From NCBI GenBank assembly GCA_011390065.1, contig JAABTD010000021.1:1-36269 (forward strand): a DNA stretch of 36,269 nt, read 5' to 3'. The translations under genes were made by a program, and so were the position numbers. A model generated the notes under the pieces. That model did no database searches. It was given only the letters and a program-made list of their open reading frames with translations, and had not been told where the DNA came from. Positions 1 to 8,756 of the stretch are shown in pieces. Source of the DNA: Desulfobacteraceae bacterium (GTDB lineage: Bacteria; Desulfobacterota; Desulfobacteria; Desulfobacterales; JAABSP01). The stretch's first letter is position 1; every line of letters begins with the position of its first letter.

Positions 1-1436
1 AGGTTCTTTTGCCGGGTTTCCAGGGCATCCTTCAGGCCGGCCAACCGGCTGTCCAGGGTCTTTAGAGCTTCCCGACAGAGGGTCAGTTCGTCGCGGGCCG
101 CGGTTTCCTGCTGTTCTTTTTCGGCCGTCTCCCGGCGGGCGAGAAGCGTCTCTTCGTCGGCCCGCTTGCGTCGCCGTTCCAGGCCCTCTTTGTTCTCGAG
201 AGCATTGTCCAGGGCGGCCCGGTGTCGGGTCTCTTTCTGGAGCAGATCGTCAAGGACCGTTTTTTGGGCGCTCAATTCCCGTCCGGCCGCCGCCTGCGTC
301 TCTTTGAGACTTCGGGTTTCAGCCGCCTCCCCTTCGAATCGGGCCTGGAGGTCTGCGGCCTCTTTTTCCAGCTCGGCGGTCTTTTCGGCTGCTTGGGCCA
401 TTTCCTCCGCCATGGCCCGATTTTTTTCTGCCAGCGCCTCCCGTCCCTGTTGCAACTGGCCGATTTCTTCTGTCAGCCGGGACATCGCTTCCCGGAGGTG
501 AGCCAGGTCGTTTTCCGTCTTGTCGAGGGTTCGCTGGGTATCGAACCGGTCCGATTTCAGTTGAGAGATCTCCTGGTTTTTCTGGGACCGGGCGAGTTTG
601 ATTCCCTCGATGTCAGCCTCCAGCCGCCGGATGGCGGCTCCTTGAACCCCTTCCGCATCTTTTTGCTTCAGGATTTCTCCTTCAGCCTCCCGGATTTGGG
701 TGTAGAGGTCGTCGTACTGGCGGATGGAGAGCTGCAGGTCGAGAATCCGGATGCGGGCCTGGAGCGTTTTATACCGCTGGGCCTTTCTGGCTTGCCGCTG
801 GAGCCCGTTCATCTGCCGGGCCACCTCGACGATGATGTCGTTGACCCGGAGCAGGTTGGCGTTGGTCGCCTCCAGTTTCCGCAGGGTTTCGGTTTTTCGA
901 TTTTTGTACCTTGTGATGCCCGCGGCCTCCTCGATGAAAAACCGACGCTCTTCAGGCCCTGCGTCGGTAATGGCCCCGATGTTCCCCTGGCCGATGACCG
1001 CATAAGACTTTGCTCCCAGGCCGCTGCCCAGAAAGATGTTCTGAATATCCTTGAGGCGGCAGGGAAGCCGGTTGAGAAGATAGGCGCTTTCGCCGGAGCG
1101 GTAGAGGCGGCGGGTGATCATCACTTCGGTGAAGTGTTTGAGGACTTCGGGCGTCGCGTCGTCAGGACCTTTCCCGTCGTTGGCCAGCACCAGGGAGACC
1201 TCGGCCATGTTCAACGGCGCACGGCCGTCGGTCCCGGCAAAGATCACATCCTCCATGGACTTTCCCCGGAGTTGCTTGACGCTCTGTTCCCCCATGGCCC
1301 AGCGGAGGGCGTCGACGATGTTGCTCTTGCCGCACCCGTTAGGCCCCACAATGGCGGAAACACCGGCGGGAAAGTCGATGGCGACCTTTTCCACAAAGGA
1401 TTTGAACCCGGTGATTTCCATTTTCTTCAGTCTCAT
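1..1436 (-). CDS. smc: Chromosome segregation protein SMC, N-terminal part (runs off the left edge)
   Basis: The minus strand encodes 478 residues in an open frame that leaves the window. The first residues, MRLKKMEITGFKSF, are the typical SMC start. The Walker A motif GPNGCGKSN lies at about residues 31-39, followed by a region ending in EEAAGITRYKNRK, which is characteristic of SMC head domains. From about residue 170 the sequence is charged and coiled-coil-like, rich in Glu, Gln, Arg and Leu. SMC is the ATPase of the condensin complex, working with ScpA and ScpB to compact and segregate chromosomes. The hinge, the second coiled coil and the C-terminal ABC signature and Walker B are outside the window. 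The start at 1436 is chosen from family agreement; an AAGGAGG box lies at 1450-1456, a rather long 13 nt upstream. Identification is firm. Confidence 0.95.
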   Translation of the reverse strand, partial: MRLKKMEITGFKSFVEKVAIDFPAGVSAIVGPNGCGKSNIVDALRWAMGEQSVKQLRGKSMEDVIFAGTDGRAPLNMAEVSLVLANDGKGPDDATPEVLKHFTEVMITRRLYRSGESAYLLNRLPCRLKDIQNIFLGSGLGAKSYAVIGQGNIGAITDAGPEERRFFIEEAAGITRYKNRKTETLRKLEATNANLLRVNDIIVEVARQMNGLQRQARKAQRYKTLQARIRILDLQLSIRQYDDLYTQIREAEGEILKQKDAEGVQGAAIRRLEADIEGIKLARSQKNQEISQLKSDRFDTQRTLDKTENDLAHLREAMSRLTEEIGQLQQGREALAEKNRAMAEEMAQAAEKTAELEKEAADLQARFEGEAAETRSLKETQAAAGRELSAQKTVLDDLLQKETRHRAALDNALENKEGLERRRKRADEETLLARRETAEKEQQETAARDELTLCREALKTLDSRLAGLKDALETRQKN

Positions 1437-1468
1437 GGGCCGAAAGACGCCTCCTTATAAAAATGGGA

Positions 1469-1504
1469 CTCCCCTCTCTTTCCAGCCCGAAAAGGAGAGG
1501 GGAG
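1469..1504 (-). terminator. Inverted repeat, likely terminator of the 1549-4200 gene
   Basis: A perfect 10-bp inverted repeat (arms 1469-1478 and 1495-1504) surrounds a 16-nt loop. On the minus strand it follows the stop of the lipoprotein gene, and a run of five T lies shortly after the stem. It also separates that gene from smc, so smc may be transcribed partly by read-through. Its C/T-rich and G/A-rich arms resemble the hairpin at 24009-24031, so it could instead be a dispersed intergenic repeat. Confidence 0.55.
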
Positions 1505-1548
1505 CGGATAAATCAGGTTCGGCGCGCCGGGCTGTTGCCGTTTGCGCC

Positions 1549-4200
1549 TCAGGGGTCGGCGCTCCAGGTATAATCCACCGGGAGGATCTCCTCATAAACA
1601 AGCCCTGAATCCCGCGATTCCATGATCACCTTCACCTGAGAGACGGTATCGGGAATGTCCAGGTAAAAATACCGCGAGACAGCGCCGGCGCCGGTCAGGA
1701 CCAGAGAGGGTTCGTGGTGCTGTCCCCCATTGGCGTCCACCGGCTTGACCCATATGTAAGCCCCTTCCGGATTGCCGATGATGTAGTCGACCGTGGCAAG
1801 CACCTTGACGCCGAGGCCGAGCCGGGCGGGGCTCGCCGGGGACATCCGGATGTTGAGGGCATAGGTTTCGGGGATCGGTTCGGACAGAAACTCCTGTACG
1901 GCGGCGTTGAAGTCGACGGGGCCGTCCGTATTGGGATACGCTCCTGCGTCGGCGATGCGCGCTTCCAGAAACGGGGTGTACCCTCTTTCCCGGATGTTTT
2001 TCACCGCCGGGTCGAATTCCGGATCCTCCGCGCCGCCGATGAGGGCGGTCTTGTGGGAGATGGCTTCCATTTCACCCAATCGGGAGGTTGAATCCGGAAA
2101 TGTGCGGTCCCAGGGGCTGACCAGGATCAGTTTGGCGATTTTTTCGGGGTAAAAGACGCCCAGCTGCGCGGCGACGGCGCTGCCGAGAGAAACCCCCACG
2201 ACATGGGCGCTGTCGATGCCCAGGTGATCCATCAGGGCGGCTGCGTCTGCGGTGGTCCGGTCGGCGCCGGGGTCCCAGGAAAAGGTGTCCAGGGGATGAC
2301 CGTCGGCCAGGGTCGATCGGCCGAAGCCCCGGATATCAAACCGGATCGTTTGGTATTGTTCGGAAAACGCTGCAAATTGCGAATCCCAGGAGGAGAGGCC
2401 TTTGCCCTCGCCCCAAGCATCGGTTTCCTGGCCGTGGATCAGCATCAGGGGATCGCCTTCTCCAGCGGTTTCGTAGTAGATCCGGGCGCCGTCGGACATC
2501 AGCACTGTACCGGAAATCACGGCGGGGCAGTCATACAGCACCGTTGCTCCCCTGGCTGCCAGTTCCGGGATGTAACCGTTGCAGGCGGCGTCATCCAGGG
2601 GATTGAGCGTCAGATCGACGACATCCCCGGCCCCGATGCCGTCGTTGTCCGCCAGCGGCCGGATGTCGGAAATGCGGTTGCCGGAGAGGTTCAGCTCCGA
2701 CAGATGGATCAGGTCCGAGAGCGGACCGAGATCGCTGATGCGATTGTCGGGGAGTTCCAGGACGACCAGATCAACGAGATGCTGAAGACCGTCGAGGTTG
2801 TCGATGTCGCTCCCGGAGGCCGAGAGGGTCGCAACGCCCGCCAGATCCCCGGGGAACAGGGGGCTTTCCGATATGCCGACGGCGCTTCGGACGGCCGCTT
2901 CAAGGTCCGGATCCGCAAAGGCGACCGCCGTTCCCTGTTGAGCCTTCCGGTAAGCGATGGTCCATCTGCCGAACCGGGTGTCGCCGGCCGCCTCGCTGTA
3001 GGCGATCCGGAAGAATCCGGCTTCGCCCCAGGTTGCGTCCCAGCTGTTTTTGAGGATAAAGGCCGCCTCGGCGTCATCCCAGCCGACGATGAGCGCTCCG
3101 TGGCCGCATTCGCCGAGACTGTCTTCGCAGTTCCCCCAGACGTGGGAGTAGACGCCCTGGTCATAGTAGTAGAAATCCGGAAAGACCTGGAAGATGGTTG
3201 CCAGGGGACCGTAAACGTAAAGTTCCTGTTTGAGGCGGTCAACGGTGACCGGCTGGCCGGCTGAAACAAAATGCCATCCGTCGGCTTTGATCGCATCGCT
3301 CTGCCAGTCCGCGCAGGCGTCGGCGCATTCCCCGTTCCCGGCCTGGTAGGGGAAGCAGGTTTCAGGGGCCGTGCCGGCGGCGGTGAGAAAATCGGCCGCC
3401 GCATCGATATAGCCGCCGTCGCAGCCGCCCGCCCCGCCGCAGGAGATCAGGATCTGTTCCGACAGATCGTCGGCGTTCACAGGAGAAAGACCGGCTTTGA
3501 GGGCCTGGGATTCCAGGGCCGCGATCGAGGCGAAGGCCCAGGAGGCGGCGCACAGGCGCTGATGCCGGACCGGCGTCACATAGTTGTTGCCGTTCCGGTT
3601 CCGCCAGTCGAAGGATGTCGGCAGTTCGGCGGGGTCCGGCAGCCCTGGTGATAAATCCGTTCGGGAAAGCGGGCCGGCGCCCAGCCCTTCCGTGATGGCC
3701 CCCAGAAGCAACAGGCGATCCGGAGCCGACAGGTCTGAGATGGGATTGTCTGCGGCTGACCACCGGGCCGACCGGTCTGCGATGGCGTCCTGGATCGCTT
3801 CCAGATCCGACAGCGGGGCCTTTCCGGTGACGGTGACGGCGATCTTTTTTGAATATTCGTCGCTGTCGTGGATGGTGAAGGCGGTGGACCCGGGGGAGAT
3901 TCCCTTCACTGTGACGGAGTGGCCGCCAAGGGTCACCCGGGCGATGGCCGCGTCGGCATCCTGGTCAAGGCGATAGGGGGAACGGCCGCCGTTGACCGTT
4001 ACCGTGCCGGTCTCGCCGACGCCCAGAGTGAGGCGGGTGGGGGAAATTCTCAGGTCCGGCCGATCTGATTCATCGCAGCCTGTTCCCCACAGCAGCAGAC
4101 CTGCCAGCAGCAGGGCCCAACCCGGAAGCCGAATCCCCGGAAGGCGAATCCGACGATCGGCCCGCTGTACGTTTTTATCCGCGCCGTCTGTTTTCATCAA
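1549..4200 (-). CDS. Lipoprotein: Ig-like, papain-like (Cys to Ser), leucine-rich repeat and alpha/beta-hydrolase-like domains
   Basis: An 883-residue exported protein. A hydrophobic segment at residues 28-38 ends in GTGC (Cys42), a probable lipobox. Asp follows the Cys, which in Enterobacteria favours inner-membrane retention. Residues 48-126 look like a bacterial Ig-like (Big_2) domain. Residues 190-420 match a papain-family (C1) fold: Gln214 for the oxyanion hole, His367 in GHGALIVGW and Asn385 in KNSW. The nucleophile position reads QRLCAASWAF, so Ser220 stands where Cys is expected. Residues 430-555 carry InlA-like leucine-rich repeats (LPDNRISDLGPL, LSGNRISDIRPL). Residues 560-775 match an alpha/beta hydrolase with nucleophile motif GVSLG (Ser671), but the usual His near the end appears to be Ala754 and the cap is very short. 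A beta-rich tail of about 110 residues follows. Domain calls are by motif. Catalysis in either domain is doubtful; a binding or scaffold role is inference. Confidence 0.85.
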   Translation of the reverse strand: MMKTDGADKNVQRADRRIRLPGIRLPGWALLLAGLLLWGTGCDESDRPDLRISPTRLTLGVGETGTVTVNGGRSPYRLDQDADAAIARVTLGGHSVTVKGISPGSTAFTIHDSDEYSKKIAVTVTGKAPLSDLEAIQDAIADRSARWSAADNPISDLSAPDRLLLLGAITEGLGAGPLSRTDLSPGLPDPAELPTSFDWRNRNGNNYVTPVRHQRLCAASWAFASIAALESQALKAGLSPVNADDLSEQILISCGGAGGCDGGYIDAAADFLTAAGTAPETCFPYQAGNGECADACADWQSDAIKADGWHFVSAGQPVTVDRLKQELYVYGPLATIFQVFPDFYYYDQGVYSHVWGNCEDSLGECGHGALIVGWDDAEAAFILKNSWDATWGEAGFFRIAYSEAAGDTRFGRWTIAYRKAQQGTAVAFADPDLEAAVRSAVGISESPLFPGDLAGVATLSASGSDIDNLDGLQHLVDLVVLELPDNRISDLGPLSDLIHLSELNLSGNRISDIRPLADNDGIGAGDVVDLTLNPLDDAACNGYIPELAARGATVLYDCPAVISGTVLMSDGARIYYETAGEGDPLMLIHGQETDAWGEGKGLSSWDSQFAAFSEQYQTIRFDIRGFGRSTLADGHPLDTFSWDPGADRTTADAAALMDHLGIDSAHVVGVSLGSAVAAQLGVFYPEKIAKLILVSPWDRTFPDSTSRLGEMEAISHKTALIGGAEDPEFDPAVKNIRERGYTPFLEARIADAGAYPNTDGPVDFNAAVQEFLSEPIPETYALNIRMSPASPARLGLGVKVLATVDYIIGNPEGAYIWVKPVDANGGQHHEPSLVLTGAGAVSRYFYLDIPDTVSQVKVIMESRDSGLVYEEILPVDYTWSADP

Positions 4201-4352
4201 ACCTTTCCTCTCGTTGTTCAGTGTGGTTTGTTCCGCGGTTTTTTTCGATTGTCAGGCTACAAGGAAAGCGGACTAACGCTACCAAAACCTCGCTCAAATT
4301 TCAAATGGAAATTGGCCTCGATCCTGTCCGGGGTCTGTGGAAGAAAGGAGAT

Positions 4353-4383
4353 GATGGGGCCCCAAGGTAGGAAGGGCCCCATC
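4353..4383 (-). terminator. Hairpin downstream of the 4434-6755 gene
   Basis: A perfect 10-bp stem (4353-4362 with 4374-4383, GATGGGGCCC and its complement) encloses an 11-nt loop. It lies about 50 nt past the stop of the upstream minus-strand gene. The following tract is only pyrimidine-rich rather than a clean T run, so termination strength is uncertain. The rest of the 4201-4433 gap shows nothing else I can name. Confidence 0.45.
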
Positions 4384-4433
4384 ACGCAGCGCGGTGTAGG
4401 TGGGGTTTGAGGGCAGGGTGGGCTGGCCGTCGA

Positions 4434-6755
4434 TCAGATGGCGGAGGCATTTGCCGTCCCGGCGGCCATGAGGTAAGAAATTCGGCCGCCATCCCCGGGG
4501 GGATGCAGCTTTTGTTCCGAGGCATCGACCCAGTGCATGAGTCGGCGGACTTTGGAGAGGGTCTTCGATCCCTCCCAGAGATGCCCGAATGCGGCGCTGT
4601 CGGCCTTGACCCGCTGGAGAGTGGGCAGATCATCGTTCCGGCCGATCCGGCCCATCCCCCGAATGACCACGGTGAGTTGCTGGAGCAGGACCTCGCTGTG
4701 GCGATGGCTTTCCGACATCCGGTAGATGGGGGCGTCGGGGCTGCCATAGGTTTTGAGGGCGCTCCGTAGAACGGTCCGGGCCGTGGCGCCGCCGATCAGG
4801 GAGAGGAAAATGTAGATCTCCCGTTCCAGTGAGAGTAAAAACCGGGACGGCAGGGTCTTTTCGTTGTCCATGGACAGAACCACCTGGCTGTGAACCGTCC
4901 GGATTTTCCGGAGAAAGCGGGACTGTTGGTCGTCGATGCGTCTGGCCATTGCAGCCGCCACCTTTCGGTCCAGCCCGTTTTGAACCGCCAGCACCTCTTC
5001 AGGGGTCAACTCGATGTCGATGTCGATCTCCTTGTTATAGGTGCGGACCAGAAGATTGGAGAGCATGAAGGCGTTGCGATCGGAAAAATCGATGGCGTCT
5101 GGATCCCGGAGCACGTCCTTGAGGAGCATCTCGATGGCGTAGGCCGGTTCCTTCATCTTGGCGATCAGGAGTTGCAGAGCGTTGAGAAACGCCACCCGGT
5201 CGTTCCGGTGGGGCGTCTCCTTCAGATAATGCCACAGAAAACCGAAAACTTTTTTTTCGTGGGTGGCAAAGGCCGGTATGAACCGTTCGAAGACGCTCCG
5301 CAGAAAATGGCCTTTGGCGTCGAAACACTGCTTCAGGAGGCAGATCAGATCCTTTGCCGCTTCCACGCTGATCTTGAAATCCTGGGAAATGGCGCGGTAA
5401 TCCCGATCGTTGAAATTCATCGGTTGTCGGATCAGGTTTTTCATTTTCCGCTGGGTGCGGATGCGGCCTTTGTGACCGGCCAGCAGCTGTTTAAGCTTTT
5501 CATTGACTGTGTTCAGCGACATTTCTTTTCCGTTGGAGGACCGCAGTTTGATCCCGTCCCGATTCACCGCCAGGTCGTCAAACACATTGTCTTTCACCTG
5601 CTCGAACCGCCCCCGGATGTTCCGGAGCACCTCCTTTTCAACCCGAGAGTCCGACCCGGCTTTTTCGGCTGCCGTCAACAGTTCGCTGGCATGATGGAGC
5701 CGCTGGACCAGTCGAGGGGCCGTCACCTGATCATAATCGTTTCCATAGACCGCCTGGAGGGATCGGGCCGCCTGTCGGGACGCCGCATCGAAGAATTTGG
5801 AGGCCAAACGGGCCACTTGCGCTTTTTCCGCAGCATCTTTCAAGGAAAGCGTTTGTCGGCGGCCTTCCATGGCCAGCCATTTGATGTTGTTGACCTCGAT
5901 GGGCGGTTTGATGAGTTTTTCCTTGACTTGCCGGATGCCGAAGATGGCGTCGCAGACCCCGTAAAATGGGTTGTCGGGCGTGCGCTTCATCCAGCGGTCC
6001 ACCCGCCGGACCAGTTCGTCCATGCTGCTTTGCCCCATATCGTTCAACCCGGCGATGAGGGTGAGATTAAGATCCGGCTTGCCGGATTCATCGCAGATGA
6101 TGGGCAGGGTCTTGGTTTCCTTTCCGGTCTGGAATTCGATGTCGGCAGATTGTTTCTGAGCCTGCCTGTAGCGGGAGAGGATTTGTAGGCAGATGTTGAG
6201 ATGATGGAAGAAAGGTCGATCCATTGTCTGGGGCGTCGGCGGCACGGCGATGCTCAGAGTGCTGATGCCGTGATCGGCCAGAACTTTAAACGCCTTGGCC
6301 ATTCGTCCGGGAAGATGGGACATCTGAACGCCCATGCGTTTGTAGAGGGCGACGCCCTCTGCCGCGTCGATCTCCATGTCGTCGAAACGGATCACGTAGT
6401 CGTTGTCCGGCGGCACATTGACGCCGGTGGGAAACCCTCTGAAGCGGATGAGAAGACGGCTGTCGCGGTGGGGCAGCCGGGCCACTTTGTTCAGGGCGCC
6501 GTTGAGTTCGGCCATGTCGTCCCTGTCGGTCTTCATACCCTGGAGAAAATGGGCGGTCACAAAAAAAGCGCTGATCTGGTGGGTCAGCTGGATCATATAT
6601 AACTTGGCTTGGTCCAGGGCCGCCTCGGCTTTATCGAGCGCCGGGTCGCCGTTTGATCCCTCACGGCCCGGGGCCGGAATCCGGTAGCTGAGACCCCCCA
6701 GCTCATTAAAAAGCTTTTGGGCGTCCTGGTCCAGTGTGATACGGTGGCTGGTCAT
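4434..6755 (-). CDS. Unrecognised large cytoplasmic protein (773 aa)
   Basis: I do not recognise this family. The frame is open further upstream to 6803, but an AGGAGG box at 6766-6771 sits 10 nt before the ATG at 6755, giving a start of MTSHRITLDQ. No signal peptide or membrane segment is visible. The protein is rich in charged residues and reads as mostly helical, with few Cys and no obvious nucleotide-binding motif. Long Arg/Lys-rich helices occupy the middle (around RTQRKMKNLIRQPMNFNDRD). It stands alone between a lipoprotein gene and a divergently transcribed transporter. The upstream region holds overlapping divergent promoter-like elements. Being a long, low-repeat coding frame with codon use like its neighbours, it is very likely a real gene. 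Its function cannot be guessed from sequence alone. Confidence 0.85.
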   Translation of the reverse strand: MTSHRITLDQDAQKLFNELGGLSYRIPAPGREGSNGDPALDKAEAALDQAKLYMIQLTHQISAFFVTAHFLQGMKTDRDDMAELNGALNKVARLPHRDSRLLIRFRGFPTGVNVPPDNDYVIRFDDMEIDAAEGVALYKRMGVQMSHLPGRMAKAFKVLADHGISTLSIAVPPTPQTMDRPFFHHLNICLQILSRYRQAQKQSADIEFQTGKETKTLPIICDESGKPDLNLTLIAGLNDMGQSSMDELVRRVDRWMKRTPDNPFYGVCDAIFGIRQVKEKLIKPPIEVNNIKWLAMEGRRQTLSLKDAAEKAQVARLASKFFDAASRQAARSLQAVYGNDYDQVTAPRLVQRLHHASELLTAAEKAGSDSRVEKEVLRNIRGRFEQVKDNVFDDLAVNRDGIKLRSSNGKEMSLNTVNEKLKQLLAGHKGRIRTQRKMKNLIRQPMNFNDRDYRAISQDFKISVEAAKDLICLLKQCFDAKGHFLRSVFERFIPAFATHEKKVFGFLWHYLKETPHRNDRVAFLNALQLLIAKMKEPAYAIEMLLKDVLRDPDAIDFSDRNAFMLSNLLVRTYNKEIDIDIELTPEEVLAVQNGLDRKVAAAMARRIDDQQSRFLRKIRTVHSQVVLSMDNEKTLPSRFLLSLEREIYIFLSLIGGATARTVLRSALKTYGSPDAPIYRMSESHRHSEVLLQQLTVVIRGMGRIGRNDDLPTLQRVKADSAAFGHLWEGSKTLSKVRRLMHWVDASEQKLHPPGDGGRISYLMAAGTANASAI

Positions 6756-6816
6756 GTGGCGGATACCTCCTGCGCCGCGCCTGTGATTTTTTTTTGCTTC
6801 CACAATCGAAACCTTA

Positions 6817-6849
6817 TTGTAATGTATTGTTGCTCAGCTAAAATCACAA
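6817..6849. promoter_or_regulatory. Overlapping divergent promoter-like elements
   Basis: On the minus strand TTGTGA (6844-6849) and TACATT (6821-6826) are separated by 17 nt and would serve the 773-residue gene. On the plus strand TTGTAA (6817-6822) and TAAAAT (6839-6844) are 16 nt apart and would serve the symporter. The stretch is AT-rich compared with its surroundings. Overlap would make the two promoters compete. Prediction by eye only. Confidence 0.35.
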
Positions 6850-6970
6850 TGGTCCGAAAACGCATTCGGAGGGTAGAAATATCCTACTTTATTCTAAGCG
6901 TTTCCGGTAGCAGCGGCAGAAGGTCCGGCCGGCGAGGACCGGCGGCCGCTGGCGGCGGGGAGGCGCAGGT

Positions 6971-7960
6971 ATGCGGGTGACGGTCTTTTTAAGGCGACAA
7001 TGGTTCCTGTCGGCGTTGCTCCTGGCGGTGGCCCTCACGATGGTCGACGCCACGGAAACCGTTCCGGGTCTTGGCTTGTGGCTGAGGGACCGGGGCGCGC
7101 CTTCCGCGGTCATCTTCGTCATTTTTCTGCTGTCCGGGGGGATGCTCGACGCCCGTCAACTCAGGGCGGGGTTGCGGGAAGTGAAAGGGACCCTGGCGGC
7201 TTTAGGGGTGATCTTTATTCTCAGTCCGGCGGTGGGGGCGTTGTTCGGACTGATGCCGCTGTCTGCGGGGATCAAGATCGGCGTTTTTCTGGTGGCGGCG
7301 ATGCCCACAACCCTGTCCAGCGGGGTGGTAATGACCGGGGCTGCAGGGGGCAACATGGCCCATGCCCTGGTGATCACAGTGGTCGCCAACAGCCTGGCCG
7401 TGGTCGTCGTTCCCATTGCGCTGCCGCTGCTGCTGCCCCTGGCCGGAACGTCGGCCGCCGTCTCCGTTGATCGGATCGCCCTGATGGTCCGGCTGGCGCT
7501 GCTGGTGCTGCTGCCCCTGGGAATCGGACTGGTTGCCAAATGGCGATTGGGGAGATCCCGATTGGGCAGATCCATGGACCGTTGGGGCCGGACGCTTCAG
7601 GGCATCTGCCAGGGGCTGATCGTGGTCATGGTGTGGATCGGCGTCGCCGGTTCCCGGCAGACCCTGGTGGGCGGGGCCGGGGACCTGGGCCTGATCCTGC
7701 TGCTGGCGGGCGGATTCCACGCCCTGTTGCTGGCCGGCGCCTGGTTTTCGGCCCGCGCCCTGTCCATGGGACCGGGCCGGCGGGAAAGCCTGATTTTCAT
7801 GGGCTCACAAAAGACCCTGACCCTGACGCTCATCCTCCAGCTCTCCCTTTTCCCCGCCTATGGCCAGGCCCTGGTGGTGGTCGTGGCGCACCACATCGTC
7901 CACCTGATGATGGACGGCTGGCTGGTGGGTCGGTTTAAGACCGGACGATCAGGCGTGTAG
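6971..7960 (+). CDS. Bile acid:sodium symporter-like (SBF-like) membrane carrier
   Basis: A 329-residue integral membrane protein with about nine to ten hydrophobic segments, the expected size and topology for the SBF-like (PF13593-type) branch of the BASS/NTCP superfamily. The motif AAMPTTLSSGVVMTGAAGGN in the middle is characteristic of this branch and corresponds to a core helix-break region of the transporter. The second half contains GSQKTLTLTL, also typical. Members move organic anions with sodium, but the substrate here is unknown. The start at 6971 is supported by GGGGAGG at 6957-6963, 7 nt upstream. The gene converges on the ABC transporter operon, and its stop codon lies inside a palindrome. 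It is divergent from the 773-residue gene. Confidence 0.85.
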   Translation: MRVTVFLRRQWFLSALLLAVALTMVDATETVPGLGLWLRDRGAPSAVIFVIFLLSGGMLDARQLRAGLREVKGTLAALGVIFILSPAVGALFGLMPLSAGIKIGVFLVAAMPTTLSSGVVMTGAAGGNMAHALVITVVANSLAVVVVPIALPLLLPLAGTSAAVSVDRIALMVRLALLVLLPLGIGLVAKWRLGRSRLGRSMDRWGRTLQGICQGLIVVMVWIGVAGSRQTLVGGAGDLGLILLLAGGFHALLLAGAWFSARALSMGPGRRESLIFMGSQKTLTLTLILQLSLFPAYGQALVVVVAHHIVHLMMDGWLVGRFKTGRSGV

Positions 7961-8025
7961 GGGCGAAAAATTTTTCGCCCCTGTTTGGGTTAGGCGTGCA
8001 GGGGCGAAAGATGTTTCGCCCCTAC
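7952..8025. repeat. Two tandem palindromes between convergent genes, probable bidirectional terminator
   Basis: Two copies of a unit of about 41 bp, each beginning GGCGTGYAGGGGCGAAA, lie between the convergent symporter and ABC genes. Copy one contains a perfect 24-nt palindrome (7959-7982), AGGGGCGAAAAA against its complement. Copy two has a 10-bp stem (8000-8009 with 8014-8023) and a 4-nt loop. The TAG stops of both flanking genes fall inside the palindromes. The A/T tracts in the arms could provide U runs in either direction. Repeats of the GTAGGGGCGAA type are common intergenic elements in many bacteria, so a mobile repeat origin is also possible. Confidence 0.7.
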
Positions 8026-8756
8026 AGAATCTGGCTCAGGAAAAGCTTGGTCCGGTCATGGGTCGGGTTGACGAAGAAATGCTCCGGGGTGCCTTCCTCC
8101 ACAATGGCCCCATGGTCCATGAAGATCACCCGGTCGGCCACCTCCCGGGCGAATCCCATTTCGTGGGTCACCACCACCATGGTCATGCCCTCCTTGGCCA
8201 GGGTCTTCATGGCTTCCAGCACCTCGCCGATCATCTCCGGGTCCAGGGCGGACGTGGGCTCGTCGAAGAGCATCACCTTGGGATCCATGGCCAGGGCCCG
8301 TGCGATAGCCACCCGCTGCTGCTGGCCCCCCGAGAGGTTGTCGGGATAGGCGTTGGCCTTGTCGTGAATCCCCACTTTATGGAGCAGCTGCATGGCCTTT
8401 TCCCGGGCCGCCTCTTTTTCCCGTTTCCGGACCACCCGCTGGGCCAGGGTCACGTTCTGGATCACGGTCTTGTGGGGAAAGAGGTTGAACTGCTGAAACA
8501 CCATCCCCACCTCGGCCCGAACCTTGTTGATGTCGGTCTTGGGGCTCAGGACGTCCACGCCGTCGATGTAGATGTGGCCGCCTTCGTCGGCGGTCTCCAG
8601 TTTGTTGAGGCATCGCAGAAAGGTGCTTTTGCCGGAGCCGGACGGGCCGATAACCACCACCACTTCGCCGGCTTCGATGGACGTCGTTACATCCACCAGG
8701 GCCTTGACCTCCTCGGCGCCTTCGAATGTTTTGGATATGTTGCGAACGTCGATCAC
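8022..8756 (-). CDS. Polar amino-acid ABC transporter ATP-binding protein (GlnQ-like)
   Basis: A 244-residue ATPase of the polar amino-acid uptake (PAAT) ABC family. It has Walker [10 protein letters not shown] at about residues 37-45, the Q-loop in [14 protein letters not shown], the signature [15 protein letters not shown], Walker [15 protein letters not shown] and the switch histidine in [10 protein letters not shown] frame of 330 residues is open from 9014, but everything upstream overlaps the permease gene. The likely start is GTG at 8756, which overlaps the permease TGA as GTGA, preceded by an AAAGGAGG box at 8768-8775. That gives the normal family length and indicates translational coupling. 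With the permease and binding protein it forms one import system; the substrate is probably a polar or charged amino acid. Confidence 0.93.
   Translation of the reverse strand: MIDVRNISKTFEGAEEVKALVDVTTSIEAGEVVVVIGPSGSGKSTFLRCLNKLETADEGGHIYIDGVDVLSPKTDINKVRAEVGMVFQQFNLFPHKTVIQNVTLAQRVVRKREKEAAREKAMQLLHKVGIHDKANAYPDNLSGGQQQRVAIARALAMDPKVMLFDEPTSALDPEMIGEVLEAMKTLAKEGMTMVVVTHEMGFAREVADRVIFMDHGAIVEEGTPEHFFVNPTHDRTKLFLSQIL

Noticed and set aside
222-1460. 412-residue plus-strand frame over smc
   Set aside because: It is antisense to the clear SMC N-terminus; the Pro/Gly/Leu-rich composition without motifs is typical of a GC-rich shadow frame.
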